Virus record (IMG/VR): IMGVR_UViG_3300022752_000032
Location: 39,450-103,449 of that record
Origin: a virus
DNA: 64,000 nucleotides
Strand: one strand, 5' to 3'
Shown here one piece after another: positions 28,401 to 37,982 of this stretch. A program made the position numbers and the translations under genes. Numbering within the stretch: position 1 is the stretch's first letter; every line of letters starts with the position of its first letter. The notes below the pieces were generated by a model, which was given only the letters and a program-made list of their open reading frames with translations, made no database searches and had not been told where the DNA came from.

Positions 28401-30622
28401 AGTTGGCGAACGCAGCGGGTCCAATCACCTGCGGTATTCCAACGAATTTTTGCTGCACCTTTTCCATATAACCAATAACGACGAAGTTTTTCAGCATTTC
28501 CTTTGTTACGGTCAATTCCTCCAGCAGCAATTAAGGAAGAAATTATTGAATCTGTAATATATGCAGATGCAGTTTTAGCAGCTGAATCTATTTGATCCAA
28601 AACTATTTTTAAGGTGTCATCATCTAAGACAACAACTGGTGGAGGTGTAGGACTCTTTAAATCAGAAAGAATTGAGTCATCTTTTTCCCATACTCCTGGC
28701 TTACGCTTCCATGTAGAAGTTACAACAGAGTCTTTACTAGTAGGTATTAATGAAACTAATTCCATTACCGCTTGAGGGTCATCAGGTGAAACAATTGCCA
28801 TATAAATTGGTGGAACATCTGAAGTATCTGGCGTTAATGCTACAGATGCAGCAGAGGTAAGACCTTTAGCAGGTTGTCGAAAAGCAGGTGGAACTTTTAA
28901 TCCAGGGGAAGGAGTTAAGTCTTTAGTTGGCTTGTAGCCTTCTATTGAAGAAGGATCTACTTTTGGTTGATACCAAATTGAATTAGGATAAGTAGTTTCT
29001 CCATTTACTACAACTTTTTTCTCTAAAAACTTTCTTAAACTTGGATCGTTATAAGCATTAGGAGTTTTTGTTTCTGTGCTAACAGCCGTAGGAGCGATAG
29101 GAGAAGATGCTTTTAATCTTTGATCAGTGCTCCACGCTGGAAGATCATTTAATATTGTTTGAACTTGAGCAGTGTTTAATTGAGGAAGTTTTCCAGGAAG
29201 AGTGGCATTAGGGGAATCAATAGGAACTCTAGGCTCTCCTAAAATTCCTTTAGTAAGTTGCTTAGTAGATGTTAAAGTTTTTTCTTGTGGAAGTGGTTTA
29301 AAAGTATCTGCAGGCTCTGTAGTATTAGCAGGAACATCAACATACTTTCCATTATCTAACTTAACCTTAACGCTTTGAGTAGCAGGGTTAATAGATTCAA
29401 TAGTTCCTGAATACTCTGGCTTTTTACCAATAACAACTCGTCCACCAGACTTGGCAAACTTACCTATAGCATCTCTTACCTGAGAACGTGCTTTCTGAGA
29501 GCGCTCTTCTGGAGTGTAATTTCCATCTTGATTAGTTACAGGAGTTCCTGCTGTCGGAGCAGTGGCAGCAGTTAAAGAAGAGTCTGAAAACTCCTCATAC
29601 TCGCTATACATATTTTCATCATAAGAAATCTCATTAATTAAATCCCAATCAATTTTATCCATCTCATCTACAAATATGTCAGACTCTTCTTGATTAATTT
29701 GAGATATAGAAATTGATTTCATAGGATTAGAGTCTAAGTTTCCTGAAACAATAATTGCAGTTTCTGTGTCTACAGGAACATGTATTTTCTCAACCATGTC
29801 ATAGGGATCATCGAGGCTTTTATCGTAAGTGTGAAAATCATAGTTAATATTTCCAAGATCTTCCCACATTGCATCGTCCCAAACAAAGACTGATCCATCT
29901 GTATTTACTTTGTATAATCGATCAATACCACTACCATCTAAACGAATACGAATAAAGAACTGAGGAGCCATATCTTCTGGCAACATCTCTGACTCTATAA
30001 AAGAGTTAAGTTCTACCTTTTCTGGAGACTCATAGTCGGTCATAACAAATTTATACGAAGCAGTAATTGAGTTTGCCTGAGCCTTCTTATTTTCACGAGC
30101 AACTATTGCACTAGCCCAACGCTCTCCTGCATCTCCACCCCAGAGCGCCCAAGCGATACGTCCATTTGAAGGATAGCCAGGTTCTGAAGGCTCGTAGCCT
30201 TTTCCTTTTTTATCTACTTGATGACGTGGAAAGTATTTAGCAATGTGACGAACTTTTCTAATACCAATTTGACCACCACGAGCAAGAGTTCTAGCAGTAT
30301 TTAAACCTACAGGTGTACCACCACGATCATGCTTTTTACGCCACTCTAAGGCACGTTTTGCCTCTGATTGAACTGATTTTGGAATTGTGTATAAACGATC
30401 ATTATTTGAAAAAATTTTTATATCTAAATCTGATATTGCAGCGGTTGCTAACTCGTAAGTAACAGAGGATGGATTCTCTTGGCTATCATCAAGAGTAAAG
30501 GAGGCAATAAGCGCATCTGCATAGTCAATAGAAGAAACTAAATTTCTTTTCTCGTCAATTACTACAGCCTTGTTTTCAAGCACAAATAAAGCGTTATTCC
30601 CACTACGACCTATAAATTGCAA
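25430..30622 (-). CDS. Giant virion polyprotein with capsid maturation protease and duplicated module
   Basis: 1730 aa from a TTG start (ACGGAG six bases ahead). Residues ~60-165 are an N-terminal unit ending GRIAWALWGGDAGERWA. Residues ~375-435 start with RDAIGKFAKSGG and continue as an SH3-like beta segment. Residues 699-765 and 1363-1428 are two copies of an AAGG[IL]DRN[KR]GNAE[KT]LRRYW...GPRAKGYCxLRHK module. The protease is ~810-970 with His869 (GEGHSGSVVIG) and Ser917 (GVSADMDMF), like HK97-type prohead serine proteases. A DWF...GHIAAWH beta domain follows, then a DUF6582-like segment (~1285-1335). RDATGKFR occurs again near the C-terminus. Confidence 0.75.
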   Translation of the reverse strand: MQFIGRSGNNALFVLENKAVVIDEKRNLVSSIDYADALIASFTLDDSQENPSSVTYELATAAISDLDIKIFSNNDRLYTIPKSVQSEAKRALEWRKKHDRGGTPVGLNTARTLARGGQIGIRKVRHIAKYFPRHQVDKKGKGYEPSEPGYPSNGRIAWALWGGDAGERWASAIVARENKKAQANSITASYKFVMTDYESPEKVELNSFIESEMLPEDMAPQFFIRIRLDGSGIDRLYKVNTDGSVFVWDDAMWEDLGNINYDFHTYDKSLDDPYDMVEKIHVPVDTETAIIVSGNLDSNPMKSISISQINQEESDIFVDEMDKIDWDLINEISYDENMYSEYEEFSDSSLTAATAPTAGTPVTNQDGNYTPEERSQKARSQVRDAIGKFAKSGGRVVIGKKPEYSGTIESINPATQSVKVKLDNGKYVDVPANTTEPADTFKPLPQEKTLTSTKQLTKGILGEPRVPIDSPNATLPGKLPQLNTAQVQTILNDLPAWSTDQRLKASSPIAPTAVSTETKTPNAYNDPSLRKFLEKKVVVNGETTYPNSIWYQPKVDPSSIEGYKPTKDLTPSPGLKVPPAFRQPAKGLTSAASVALTPDTSDVPPIYMAIVSPDDPQAVMELVSLIPTSKDSVVTSTWKRKPGVWEKDDSILSDLKSPTPPPVVVLDDDTLKIVLDQIDSAAKTASAYITDSIISSLIAAGGIDRNKGNAEKLRRYWLYGKGAAKIRWNTAGDWTRCVRQLSKYMGPRAKGYCALRHKEATGMWTGDKEHRQLYGKKGVRADAFSTDFILPSEAILEATSLKARAADARNRVVLAGAEIEDFKGAEFVIPLVIPEDIESGDGRKFEKGAITMRELPLPFLWQIKTGEGHSGSVVIGTILQMERVEQGIGNARGYFDTGEYGKEAERLVRGGFIRGVSADMDMFEADEEKENAENDSNKKVGAGKMNITKARVMAVTLVPKPAFQECRVELADQSGEMQEEEVISDGVYVEGLNPLDASALVACGIVAGSIPVTPPKDWFANPKLKKPTALTVTDEGQVYGHIAAWHVDHIGMSYGTRPPRSKSSYAYFHTGAVRADDGTDVPVGQLTLAGGHASLEASASEAVRHYDDTASAVADVHAGEDAYGIWVSGALRPGTTPEQIRALRASAPSGDWRPIKGALELVAICQVNVPGFPIARARVASGQVMALVAAGASVLAQLKNDPLAELHTRIDKLEAPLIAASNSAKDRMRTITAAIKASELSNRVNKMKEESSSYMLQSIDNSDSELAVITRKQRMELAKDKKALPDGSFPIRNVSDLKNAVHAYGRAKPGNRGLVRRHIVKMARQLDRKDLIPENWKEASVNDTDSIAASLRARISIVESVVAAGGLDRNRGNAETLRRYWTRGEGAAKIRWGAPGDWSRCVKHLAKYLGPRAKGYCQLRHKDALGIYTATHAKRDRAKNNSVEEFSSDYMPETMEQMEIPQDQLQMPISKIIQQPDDLYDAQWEPEDMIVVILNEMGEASEADFLANSETFAEKDPYVVDQSEPVGTPDLTKEDLKGLTDEETDILKKEVKSKQDAEKSRAKYTPKTQPRDATGKFRQVLARLKLDLGDAGSDAALKKIEEVDNLDNAGNYAEAAKAAGDLLDIVDRLDTGALNAEAIGNVRNSAGELGKVIANLPFAFGEDAQKIRFSDVPPALQDLMEKMITRVENKIGQKDADIATKGMKDFMSGQEVYSQSEISSQMSKLLRLLT

Positions 30623-30639
30623 CTTAAACTCCGTCTCTT

Positions 30640-30924
30640 TTACTTCGCTGACTCGTACTCTTTTAGTTCGTTTATTCCAATAGCCTCACTGGAACCTTCG
30701 GCTTCGTCGTATACGGCTATAAAGGCGGGGTCAACATATATGACCATTAAACCATCAAAATCAAAGTGGTCATCCTCGTCAGATAGCTCAATCCAGTCAC
30801 CATTCTGTCTGTAGAAAGTGCCTTCATCTGACTCGTAAATTACTACTACTACCTCATCAAATTCTGTATCAATCAGTGCATACAAATCTGAAATGTTTTT
30901 TGGTTTATCTGGTGTGAAAGCCAT
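30640..30924 (-). CDS. Acidic hypothetical protein, 94 aa
   Basis: Strongly acidic, mixed alpha/beta, start MAFTPDKPKNISDLYAL. It sits between the 260-aa Cys protein and the giant protease polyprotein. No family recognised. The gap to the polyprotein is short and holds its ribosome site. Confidence 0.7.
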   Translation of the reverse strand: MAFTPDKPKNISDLYALIDTEFDEVVVVIYESDEGTFYRQNGDWIELSDEDDHFDFDGLMVIYVDPAFIAVYDEAEGSSEAIGINELKEYESAK

Positions 30925-30926
30925 AA

Positions 30927-31709
30927 CTACTCCTTTGCCTTAGAGTCATCAATTGGACCACCTGCAACCCAAGCGTTACAAGTCCTGGAAGCGGCGCATT
31001 TAAAATCAAATGCTTCGCAGTAACCAAGTTCAGCAGCATCTACAGCGTCCCAAGCGTTATCTTTACTTGATCCACCTTGCTCAATGCCTTGAGCAATGCA
31101 GTCTTTCATTTTAGTAGTTGTAATAAACATTACGCAGTTTCCGCAACGTGACTTTTTTGCTTCATCTATTGTTATAGACCAGCGTGTTGATTTTTCTTGC
31201 CAAAACTCTTCATTTGGTTCTGCTGGATTTAGTGGACCATAAGCAGCATCTTTAATTGCCTTCTCGCGGTTGGCAAGATTGATGGAGATATCTTGTGTTG
31301 CAGGAGGACAAGCATCTGTTGCAGCAGCAGCAGCAGTTACGGGTTCTACTGATTGATTTTCATTTCTTATTTCTAATGAATCTTGAGTATCACTAGTCTC
31401 GTCAATAACTGCCTGCTCAATTGTGTCATAAGGCTCTGATACATCAAAAGGCATAACAGAGACTCGACTCATATTTTCTGAAGCAAGTACTGCCCAGTCT
31501 GTTGGAGTTGTAGGTAATTCTAAATTAGAAGCAGTGTATAAATCTTTTGCCATATCAATTCTTTCTTGAGTAAGGCCATATAAGTCCACAACTTCTTGCG
31601 GTGCAGCAAAAGCAACATCAGTATTAGAAGCAACAATGGAGAATATATGATCTCCGTCTTGAATAGGCAGGTCAGAGTTTATGTATGCTCTAAATATTTC
31701 TATAGCCAT
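30927..31709 (-). CDS. Virion-module protein with Cys-rich C-terminus
   Basis: 260 aa. Residues 1-130 are acidic with a short VTAAAAATDAC stretch. The C-terminal ~100 residues have many cysteines (RCGNCVMFIT, DCIAQG, GYCEAFDFKCAASRTCNAW), placed like a small Fe-S or zinc domain of the sort seen in head-module proteins of environmental phages. It starts MAIEIFRAYINSDLP. Possibly a structural protein; its catalytic role is unknown. Confidence 0.65.
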   Translation of the reverse strand: MAIEIFRAYINSDLPIQDGDHIFSIVASNTDVAFAAPQEVVDLYGLTQERIDMAKDLYTASNLELPTTPTDWAVLASENMSRVSVMPFDVSEPYDTIEQAVIDETSDTQDSLEIRNENQSVEPVTAAAAATDACPPATQDISINLANREKAIKDAAYGPLNPAEPNEEFWQEKSTRWSITIDEAKKSRCGNCVMFITTTKMKDCIAQGIEQGGSSKDNAWDAVDAAELGYCEAFDFKCAASRTCNAWVAGGPIDDSKAKE

Positions 31710-31718
31710 TTTTATCTC

Positions 31719-34700
31719 CTAATTCCTTCCCGCTAAACCAGTACGCCATTTTTCTTTACTTATACCTCTTAGTGCTTCTAAACGACTAATAACCTCGTCT
31801 AAAGTTTCTTTACTAATATCAGAACCATACATTCTTTTTAGTGCTTGGATCGCTTGTTGAGCAGTCATGTCTATTAATTCTTTATATGCAGTTGCTCCAA
31901 TTTGTTTAGCTACTGCCCTATTAATCTCTCCACCTGATCTAGCATCCCTGCCCTTCATGTGGGTAAATGGATCTGTAACACTTCTACTACCACCACCATT
32001 TAGAAGTTGAGCGTATCCGTGATCAATTGGTAAAAGTTGAATTTCTTCATAACCATTTTTATCTACGCCTTTATTGTCAACGACTCCTGCTAAGAAATTT
32101 TGTACATGTCTATCAGTATTGTAAATAACAGCATCAAGGACTGCTAAACCAACTACATCTGCAAGAGAGGCTCTTTTAGCAATAGTCTCGGTTGAAGATT
32201 TACCAGGGAATTCATCAAATAACACTGGCTTATTCTTAAAATCTATTCCGTCGCCAGCATTTGTGATTATAACTGTTCTAGAATCATTTGGGTGCTTTTG
32301 AACATATGCTGCACCTGCAATACCCAAAGATTGAGCTATCTTTGAAGAAATATACTCTGCATTAGCTGTTCCCTCTGTTTTTTCTCTCTTAAAGTAAACA
32401 ACTTGACCACTCTGTCTATGTATAAGTCTAAAGTTGCTACCGCTATTTATACCTTGAGAAACTCTTTGAATATCAAAGCCAGTGTCATTTCCATCTATAA
32501 CTAACTTTTTACGAACTCCTGAATTAAGAGCTTTTCCAAAATTTAAAATTTTAGTAGGATCTACGTTTAATAAAGCATCTGCTGGTCCAATATTAGATCT
32601 GTTTGGACTATAAACCATTTTTTCATCGTGCAGTGCTTTTACTAAAGTAGCAATTTCATTTATATTCTTTTCTGTCTCAGCCTCATCTGCGCCCTGCATA
32701 CCTTCAGGATTTCTAATCTCCTGACTTGCATACTGAGCCAAAGCCTGACGAGCCTTTTGATCTAGTTTTGCTAAAGAAGCACCGCCTTCTAGAGCAAAGA
32801 ATTCTTTTAGTTGCTCTTTGTGAGGATCTAGATAAGAGTTCTGTTGATAAATTTCATCTGAGGCAAAGGCAGAGCGTAGTTTGTTAGAGGCGTTGAATTC
32901 ATTATCTTTATTATTAACTCTTTTTTCTGCTTCAGCAACAGGATCAATAAACTCCATGTTTGCTTTAGCAAAAGGCTTCTGGTTTGCTGCTTGTTTTTGT
33001 TTAATAAGTTCATTAAGTTGATCTATCTTATCGCCCAAAGCCTCATACCTAGCATCGCCTGAATTTTTTAAGTATGTAGATACTCGAAGTAAATCAGAGG
33101 GATCAATTCCTTCAATAACTTGACCTTGATCTATCTCTCTAGCAAAACTATCTAGATAATAAGCAGCCTCACTTGCTTTTCGATTAGCGCCTCTTTCATT
33201 CCACTTAGGAAGTTTGATAGAGATTACTTTTATAGCCTCTTTAATTTTTTCTTCATCGAGACCGTTTACATCTGCTGGAATTAAGTCATCTGGTATTGGC
33301 TCATTTAATATTTTTTCAAATTCAGCACGTCTTGCTTTATCTTTTTCATTCTTGTATTTTTCTATTTCCTTCTTAAAGTTTTCTACATAGTCAGCAAGAA
33401 CTAATGCATTAGGGTTATTTTCTAAATCTCTCACTCTGCGTAGTTTACGAATTGCTGAATCTAAAGGAGATGTGGAAAGATCTTCTATTTTTTCTCCAGC
33501 ATTTAGTCTATTAACTAGTTCATCTAGTTTTTTACCAGCATTACGGACTTCATCGTTTGCTGCATAATCTCTTGCTTTAGGGAAATACTTAACTCTAACT
33601 CTCTTAAGTTCTTTTTGAACAAGTTCTTCATTCATATCAGCAGCGTCAGGAATTTTTTCTGCTATTGGCTCTGCTTTAGGAACCTCTACCTTAGGAGCAT
33701 CTGGTGCAACATCTCTAGCCTCAGGTGCAACGCGAGCAGGACCTGCGCCGTCTGCTTGCTTAACAATCATTCTTGACTTCCACAAACGTGGACCGTCTTC
33801 ACCAGGGACTTGTACCCAAACATAGTCTTTGTAAACTTTTCCGTTACGACCAATTCCACCAACCTTTTTGGCTTCATCAATTTGGTCTCCAGCGCGAACA
33901 ACAACTACACCCTCGCCGTACATCTCATTCTTTTTTGCGTTTCCATGACGAACTCTGTCACCAGGTTTTAAAACAATTCCATTTTTATCTTTATAGAAGC
34001 CTTCTCTGTATGCAAATCCTCCTACATCGCGACCAGCAACTACTTCAACTCTTTGTTCTAGTGGCTGTCTTAGGGCGCGACCACGCTTTGGTCCGTCTCC
34101 TTTATTTTCTTCTGACGGAACTCTAAAATCTTCAGGTACTTCTCCAGTACCAAGACGACGCATGTTGCGAATAGGAGAGCGACGATCAAAGAAACGGAAA
34201 TACTCTTTTTGATTTCTTGGATCTTTAATTAAGAATCTGACTCGACCAAAAGGTGCTGGTTGAATATCAAGAATTTCTTCATAAACTTTATTAAAGTTAT
34301 TCCACAAGAAGTCACCAATTTTTACATCTCTTGCTTTAGTAGGAGCAAGACGTCCAGCATTTGCTTCAACAAAAGCATTTACTTTAATTACTTCAGGGTT
34401 TTCTTCTACATAAGTTTTATCTTTTGGCTCTTGATTGTCGTCAAGTTTTGCCTGCTCAACAGGGACATTATTAATTTCTTGTGGTTGTTGATTATCTTGA
34501 TTATCACCAATACCTACTAAATCAGCATCAATAATTTCTTTTAAGCGATCAGCATATTTATCATATGCTGCTTGATCTTTCCATTCAAAGTTTCCATCTG
34601 AATCAATCTTTGCGAATGGACCATCTTCTGGTAAACCATTATCGTCATAGATTTCGATAGGTGCTTCTGCACGAGGACCGCCATCATCAGGCTTTAGGAA

Positions 34701-37700
34701 CATAATTCCGTTATCTAACCAGTCCATCTCTGCAACACCTTTTTGAAGTTTATCTATTTGATCAGCAGTAGGTTTGTAGTCTCCAACAACTGCTTCTGGC
34801 TTTGCTTCTGGATTCTCTCGAGCATACTTAGCCTCTCTTGCGCGAATCTCTTCACGAGGGATACCTGTAGCATCTGCAATGTCTTGTAATGACTCTCCAG
34901 CCATACGTCGGTCAAAAATCTCTTTATCAGTGATTTCAACTGCGACTGGTGAACCTTCTTTACTATTCTCAATCTTGCTGAGAGTAAATGTTCTTCTGTC
35001 TCCGTTTGCGTCAATTGCTCTTACATTTACATTTGAATTTCTAGGGTTCTCGAATACTTCTACAGGAAGAACTAAACGCTCAGTGCCGTTATAAAGGAAT
35101 GCAATTTTTTGTTTAGCAGCAATTGCATCTTTAATTTGAGTCTCTAGTGGAACATCTCCATCAACAATAAGACGTATAGCATCATCAGCAGGGATATTTA
35201 CATCGGCTACATCCTCTACTTGACCAACTAATCCTTCTTCAGCAATTTTTCTTAACTCAGCGTTAGTGTCTATGCCTTTAAGTTGAAGAGCATCTCTAAC
35301 TGCTTCTCCTGGCACGTTTGCAACAAAATCTTCTCCATCATCTGTAGGAAGGGCTATTACAGCAGCACCTGGAACCTCGTTACCTGGTTCTACAGATCGA
35401 CGTAACTCTTTTAATAAATCATTTGTAGAAATTTCTTGCGCTAAGAAAACAGGATTATCTGAGAATCCTTCAGGAAGAATTGCATCAGGATTTTCTGCAG
35501 TTACATCTTTCCATGCTGCAAATGGCTCTGGGCTAAGAGGGTTATAGCCTTCTGGCATCTGAATCTCTTCATTTTTAGGCAAGTATGGAATGTGATCTTT
35601 TGTTTCATTAAATTGATCTAACTCTTTTTGGCTAAGACCTTCTAGAAGCGGAGGAAGTGGAATCAAATCCATCTCTTTAGCATCAAACTTTGGTTCTTGA
35701 GTAGGAGGCTCTAAATCAGGATTTTGTTCTGTAACTTTTTTAAATGACTCGGCAAGTTCTGGAGTATTGCCAGAAATAATTTCTGCTTTCTTTCTAAAAT
35801 CATTTAATGCTTTTTCATTGTTATCAGCACCAAGTTTTTTATCATAAATCTTTGCTAACTCCATAGGAGCATCAATTCCTGCTTCTTCTAAAGCAAAGAA
35901 AAGTGCTTCAGCAGGAACAAACTCATCGCCTTTAGCAAAAGGAAGAGCGCCTACTCCTAAAGCATTCTCCCCGTTTTCTCCTGGAGAAACTGCTTGCTCT
36001 AATGCAACAAGTATGTCTCTTTCATCTTGCTTTTGAGCAAGTTCAATAGGGTCATCTGTAAAGTCTGGACTATCTTCATCTACGCGCCCTTGAGGATCAT
36101 ATGCAGAACCTTGCTTAATTTTATATGCCCCAGGTGGGTAGTTAAATTCAAAACCACCTTTAGTTTCAACTGGAGCATCTGGTTGTTTAGGAAGATCTGC
36201 CTTCTTTTTATTATTGCCAGGGAAATCTCCAGCATCATTTATAATTTTTAATTTTTGACCAAAACTCTTCCACTTTTCTTCTTGTTGCTTAGATGGAGCA
36301 TCTACCATAGCTGAGTTCATGTAGTCATCTAATGCACTAGCAAATCCTTCTGGTTGAAGTTTTTCATCTAAAAAGAAACTAGCAATCTCATCAGCAGACA
36401 TTGCATCAATCTTGTTTAGATCTTCTTCTTTATACCCATAAGCAGGAGCAAAGTTTTTAATCTCTTCACGAGCCTTTTGAGCATACTCTGTAGCTCTAGC
36501 ATCTTTATCTTTATCTACATAAGCCCAGTTCTGATAAACCTTATCTTCTAAAAGATTGTTTACATCTTTAACTGAAATCTCGCCTTGCTCTACAACTCTT
36601 GCTACAAAGTTATCTTGCTTGTATACGTTCTCTAAATCTGCTGGCTCTGTTGCTCTGCGTAACATAAGAGCATTGTTCTTCTCTTCAATATCCCAGCCTT
36701 CAGGAACAGTGCGATCTAAAGCATCTACTCTGTCATCAGCATTCTTCTTTAACTCTGCTTTACGATTTGCAAGAGCGTTTTCTTTATCCTTTTTCTCAGC
36801 CATAAGTTTTTCATATGCATTTGGCCCTGGTCTATCTTCAGCAGGAATTAAGCCTTGTCTAAATGGAAGATTTGCTTTTGGATTTAATAGTTTATCTTCA
36901 TTTCCTTCTAATTTATCTTGAACATCTGCCCAAGTCTTTACTACACCAATTTGCTCAGCGGACTTAGCGTTTAGTATTTGATAATCTTTTGTACCGTCAT
37001 CTTGTTTAGACACAAAAACTACAAATTCTTTGTTAGAATCTACATATCTCTCTACTTTATCGCCAAACTCTTTATATTTTTCATCTTTTTCCCAGCCGTT
37101 AGGGGCATCAAGAAATACTAAATCTTTTTCATTTATAACTTCATCAGTTACGCTTGGAATTATAGGTTCAGGAGAGTAGCCATCTGGAGTAGGTAGAACT
37201 GCTTTTATATATTCACCTTTAGCAGGATTTATTTCAGCGATTTTTCCATCTGGAAACTCTACTTCTACATCTTTACTATTTTTAGCGTTGGCAACTACTC
37301 TTCCACTAAGACTAAATACATTTCCGTCAAGGCGTCGAATGAGAGCACGAATGCCTCCACCTTCATAAGCAAATCTTCCTTTACGATCACGACGTTGACG
37401 TCTAGCACGAGCACTACGTGACTCAAAAGAGTTTCCATCAGATGCTGCAATTAAAGCCTCGCCTGGAATCATTCCTTGAGGAAGTGAAAGTAGTATTGAA
37501 GTGTAGTAAAGATGCTCCACAGACCCTGGTATAGATTCAAATGCTGAAGCAAGAACTGCTTTTGCTCTTTCATCTGTAATCCTTGGATCAGCAGCAAACC
37601 AACGAGAGCGTGCAATTCTTAATGCACTAGCAGTCATTGAATGCTCGCGAGTTGAGCGTGGGTGAGAGATTGGTAATAAATCTGTATTAGTTGCGTAGAA

Positions 37701-37982
37701 AAAATCACTTTTATTATGTTTAGCAAGTGATATGTACTTATTAAGTTCTTTCATTGCTAAGTGCTCGCGGAGAGATAGTGGCAATCCTTTGCTCTCTTCT
37801 AGAGAGCGCATAACTACAGAAAAAGCAGCTTTTTTAGTAATCTTTCTTGCAGTAGATGTTGAAAAGTTAGCATTATCTACAACTGACAAAACTTTATCTC
37901 TTAAATCTACTGCTTGCTTAATAGCAACAGCACGACGACCTTCAGGAGTGATGGCATAACTAATTCTTCTTATTCTACTCAT
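31719..37982 (-). CDS. Giant virion polyprotein with C-terminal kinase-like domain
   Basis: 2087 aa. Residues ~1-120 end with NTDLLPISHPRST and MTASAL, the same block as in the neighbour upstream. RRDRKGRFAYEGGG (about 197-210) precedes an SH3-like beta segment. The middle is long acidic helical repeats with a KOW/SH3-like segment (about 1350-1430). The last ~270 residues look like an atypical kinase: K1865 (VVYFKREK), E1876, NTDRHVQN at 1955-1962 and IDHG at 1986-1989. That set of residues fits PI3/4K- or HipA-type folds. Start ATG overlaps the stop of the gene upstream by four bases. A virion-delivered effector is inference. Confidence 0.7.
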   Translation of the reverse strand: MSRIRRISYAITPEGRRAVAIKQAVDLRDKVLSVVDNANFSTSTARKITKKAAFSVVMRSLEESKGLPLSLREHLAMKELNKYISLAKHNKSDFFYATNTDLLPISHPRSTREHSMTASALRIARSRWFAADPRITDERAKAVLASAFESIPGSVEHLYYTSILLSLPQGMIPGEALIAASDGNSFESRSARARRQRRDRKGRFAYEGGGIRALIRRLDGNVFSLSGRVVANAKNSKDVEVEFPDGKIAEINPAKGEYIKAVLPTPDGYSPEPIIPSVTDEVINEKDLVFLDAPNGWEKDEKYKEFGDKVERYVDSNKEFVVFVSKQDDGTKDYQILNAKSAEQIGVVKTWADVQDKLEGNEDKLLNPKANLPFRQGLIPAEDRPGPNAYEKLMAEKKDKENALANRKAELKKNADDRVDALDRTVPEGWDIEEKNNALMLRRATEPADLENVYKQDNFVARVVEQGEISVKDVNNLLEDKVYQNWAYVDKDKDARATEYAQKAREEIKNFAPAYGYKEEDLNKIDAMSADEIASFFLDEKLQPEGFASALDDYMNSAMVDAPSKQQEEKWKSFGQKLKIINDAGDFPGNNKKKADLPKQPDAPVETKGGFEFNYPPGAYKIKQGSAYDPQGRVDEDSPDFTDDPIELAQKQDERDILVALEQAVSPGENGENALGVGALPFAKGDEFVPAEALFFALEEAGIDAPMELAKIYDKKLGADNNEKALNDFRKKAEIISGNTPELAESFKKVTEQNPDLEPPTQEPKFDAKEMDLIPLPPLLEGLSQKELDQFNETKDHIPYLPKNEEIQMPEGYNPLSPEPFAAWKDVTAENPDAILPEGFSDNPVFLAQEISTNDLLKELRRSVEPGNEVPGAAVIALPTDDGEDFVANVPGEAVRDALQLKGIDTNAELRKIAEEGLVGQVEDVADVNIPADDAIRLIVDGDVPLETQIKDAIAAKQKIAFLYNGTERLVLPVEVFENPRNSNVNVRAIDANGDRRTFTLSKIENSKEGSPVAVEITDKEIFDRRMAGESLQDIADATGIPREEIRAREAKYARENPEAKPEAVVGDYKPTADQIDKLQKGVAEMDWLDNGIMFLKPDDGGPRAEAPIEIYDDNGLPEDGPFAKIDSDGNFEWKDQAAYDKYADRLKEIIDADLVGIGDNQDNQQPQEINNVPVEQAKLDDNQEPKDKTYVEENPEVIKVNAFVEANAGRLAPTKARDVKIGDFLWNNFNKVYEEILDIQPAPFGRVRFLIKDPRNQKEYFRFFDRRSPIRNMRRLGTGEVPEDFRVPSEENKGDGPKRGRALRQPLEQRVEVVAGRDVGGFAYREGFYKDKNGIVLKPGDRVRHGNAKKNEMYGEGVVVVRAGDQIDEAKKVGGIGRNGKVYKDYVWVQVPGEDGPRLWKSRMIVKQADGAGPARVAPEARDVAPDAPKVEVPKAEPIAEKIPDAADMNEELVQKELKRVRVKYFPKARDYAANDEVRNAGKKLDELVNRLNAGEKIEDLSTSPLDSAIRKLRRVRDLENNPNALVLADYVENFKKEIEKYKNEKDKARRAEFEKILNEPIPDDLIPADVNGLDEEKIKEAIKVISIKLPKWNERGANRKASEAAYYLDSFAREIDQGQVIEGIDPSDLLRVSTYLKNSGDARYEALGDKIDQLNELIKQKQAANQKPFAKANMEFIDPVAEAEKRVNNKDNEFNASNKLRSAFASDEIYQQNSYLDPHKEQLKEFFALEGGASLAKLDQKARQALAQYASQEIRNPEGMQGADEAETEKNINEIATLVKALHDEKMVYSPNRSNIGPADALLNVDPTKILNFGKALNSGVRKKLVIDGNDTGFDIQRVSQGINSGSNFRLIHRQSGQVVYFKREKTEGTANAEYISSKIAQSLGIAGAAYVQKHPNDSRTVIITNAGDGIDFKNKPVLFDEFPGKSSTETIAKRASLADVVGLAVLDAVIYNTDRHVQNFLAGVVDNKGVDKNGYEEIQLLPIDHGYAQLLNGGGSRSVTDPFTHMKGRDARSGGEINRAVAKQIGATAYKELIDMTAQQAIQALKRMYGSDISKETLDEVISRLEALRGISKEKWRTGLAGRN

